NCBI GenBank assembly: GCA_023145395.1
Contig: JAGLDW010000021.1
Location: forward strand, 1-24,444
From: Lentisphaeria bacterium
GTDB taxonomy: Bacteria > Verrucomicrobiota > Lentisphaeria > Oligosphaerales > Lenti-02
DNA length: 24,444 bases
Direction of reading: 5' to 3'
The translations under genes and the position numbers were made by a program. The notes below the pieces were generated by a model. That model saw only the letters and a list, made by a program, of their open reading frames with translations. It searched no databases and was not told the origin of the DNA. Below, piece after piece: positions 23,512 through 24,444 of this stretch (position 1 is its first letter; the number at the start of each line of letters is the position of its first letter).

Positions 23512-24444
23512 CTACTCCAAGTATTCGATCGTGAGAATGCGGAATTCGTTTGTGAAGGCGTTGCGGTAGACCGTCGCCATGACTTTCTGCTCAGCCATGA
23601 CTTCGGCATATTTCTCGCTGCCCCCTGTCTTGTCGTAGCGGACCCAGTTCCGGTTCATCATGAACTCCGCCTCACTGGAGGCACCCGTGTGGGTCGTCAC
23701 TTGTGCATGCACATTGTCACCCATGTCCTTGAGTGACTGTGAGGTGACGATGAAGGTGAAAATATTTTGGCGAACGGACAGGAGCTGAACGATTTTTCCC
23801 ACCAGTTCCTCTTGCTGACGATCCGTAGGGAGAGTGGCGGCATACACGCCGATGGGGTCGGCGATTCCAGCCCGGCTGGTGAAACGGTTCCCCGCTGTGA
23901 GCCACAGCTGCGCAACGCCTGCCATCGTTCCGGCATCGGCAAAATTGATCTTTTGGGCGGCAGGAGGCGTGTCATCCGTGGGGGCAGCATAGCTCGCTCC
24001 GAGCACGACACCCTCGAAGATGGCTGTCCAGACCTTCGTGTTCAGAGTGTTCGGATTTACGCGGCCTCTTGTGACGGTGTAGGAACCCAGTTTCATCTGA
24101 TTGAGTAGCTCCGCATCGCCGGCGGCATAGCCACTGTTGGTCGCGGACCACTTGGTGAAGTTGAGTGTCTCCCAGGCGATGCCACGATGAATGGCTCCCA
24201 GCTCCCAGAGAGTGAGGGGAGGGAGGTTGGGTATGTAGGCGGTGGAGATACCCAAGGCAGGATCCGTCACGGTCTCCTTGTCTGATCCGGCACTCGGATC
24301 CACATCCGGATTATTGGTGTTGACTGCACCCATAGTGATGTTGCCGCTGATACTCTTGTCAAATGTACTCTTTGTCCAGTCACCATCAATCGTATTAACA
24401 CGCGGATCACCGACTGTACTCGCTGCATAGTACAAGGTTCCGGT
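23512..24444 (-). CDS. C-terminal part of a large, possibly pilus-associated protein
   Basis: The frame is open to the right edge (reading TGTLYYAAS at the edge), so only the last 310 residues are visible and the start is outside. Features include NLPPLTLWELGAIHRG, NIFTFIVTSQSLKDMG and the end NAFTNEFRILTIEYLE. This style recalls the large proteins of the Verrucomicrobia 'Verru_Chthon cassette protein A' group, found with type IV pilin-like genes. That resemblance is by eye and tentative. It is followed after 4 nt by the small exported protein. There are no clear catalytic motifs or membrane helices in the visible part. Confidence 0.6.
   Translation of the reverse strand, partial: TGTLYYAASTVGDPRVNTIDGDWTKSTFDKSISGNITMGAVNTNNPDVDPSAGSDKETVTDPALGISTAYIPNLPPLTLWELGAIHRGIAWETLNFTKWSATNSGYAAGDAELLNQMKLGSYTVTRGRVNPNTLNTKVWTAIFEGVVLGASYAAPTDDTPPAAQKINFADAGTMAGVAQLWLTAGNRFTSRAGIADPIGVYAATLPTDRQQEELVGKIVQLLSVRQNIFTFIVTSQSLKDMGDNVHAQVTTHTGASSEAEFMMNRNWVRYDKTGGSEKYAEVMAEQKVMATVYRNAFTNEFRILTIEYLE

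Overview
The window is about 60% G+C by eye and carries roughly 20 real genes. Its families point to the PVC superphylum, most likely Lentisphaerota/Kiritimatiellota or Verrucomicrobiota: a type I sulfatase, a DUF5722-like glycoside hydrolase, a polytopic SPFH protein next to HflK/HflC-like proteins and a P-type ATPase, and an exported protein like those of the PVC pilus-associated cassettes. This placement is inferred from gene content; no rRNA or marker gene is present.

Left part (1-7775): a polysaccharide and organic-matter catabolism region. It holds a sulfatase (start cut by the window edge), a convergent nitrilase-family amidase, and a plus-strand run of polysaccharide deacetylase, lipoprotein acetolactate decarboxylase, the remnant of an FAD-dependent oxidoreductase, exported glycerophosphodiester phosphodiesterase and an exported DUF5722 glycoside hydrolase.

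Middle (7776-12116): a peptide ABC importer operon, oppC-oppD-oppF, preceded by a 358-bp gene-free stretch with a candidate promoter. No oppA or oppB is present. oppF is unusual: a five-helix membrane domain is fused in frame to its N-terminus. The 679-bp segment encoding that domain is bounded by an 11-bp direct repeat, and a well-formed but orphaned start (RBS, ATG and first codons) sits just before the left copy. This looks like an insertion that split oppF from its start and made a membrane-tethered ATPase.

Right-centre (12103-20931, minus strand): a tightly overlapping run that begins with a membrane HAMP/PAS protein lacking a kinase. It continues with an ABC-2 permease, a seven-helix SPFH protein, an HflC-like and an HflK-like SPFH protein, a P1B-like P-type ATPase with an altered CPx motif (CPV), and an ABC ATPase with a four-unit, 16-residue repeat tail. 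The ABC permease and ATPase sit near or at the two ends. This is the best candidate for an undescribed multi-protein system: an SPFH membrane scaffold tied to a cation ATPase and an ABC-2 transporter.

Right end (21030-24444, minus strand): cofactor-independent phosphoglycerate mutase, then a small lysine-rich exported protein coupled to the C-terminal part of a large protein that runs off the window. No tRNA, rRNA, CRISPR array or recognisable transposase was seen.
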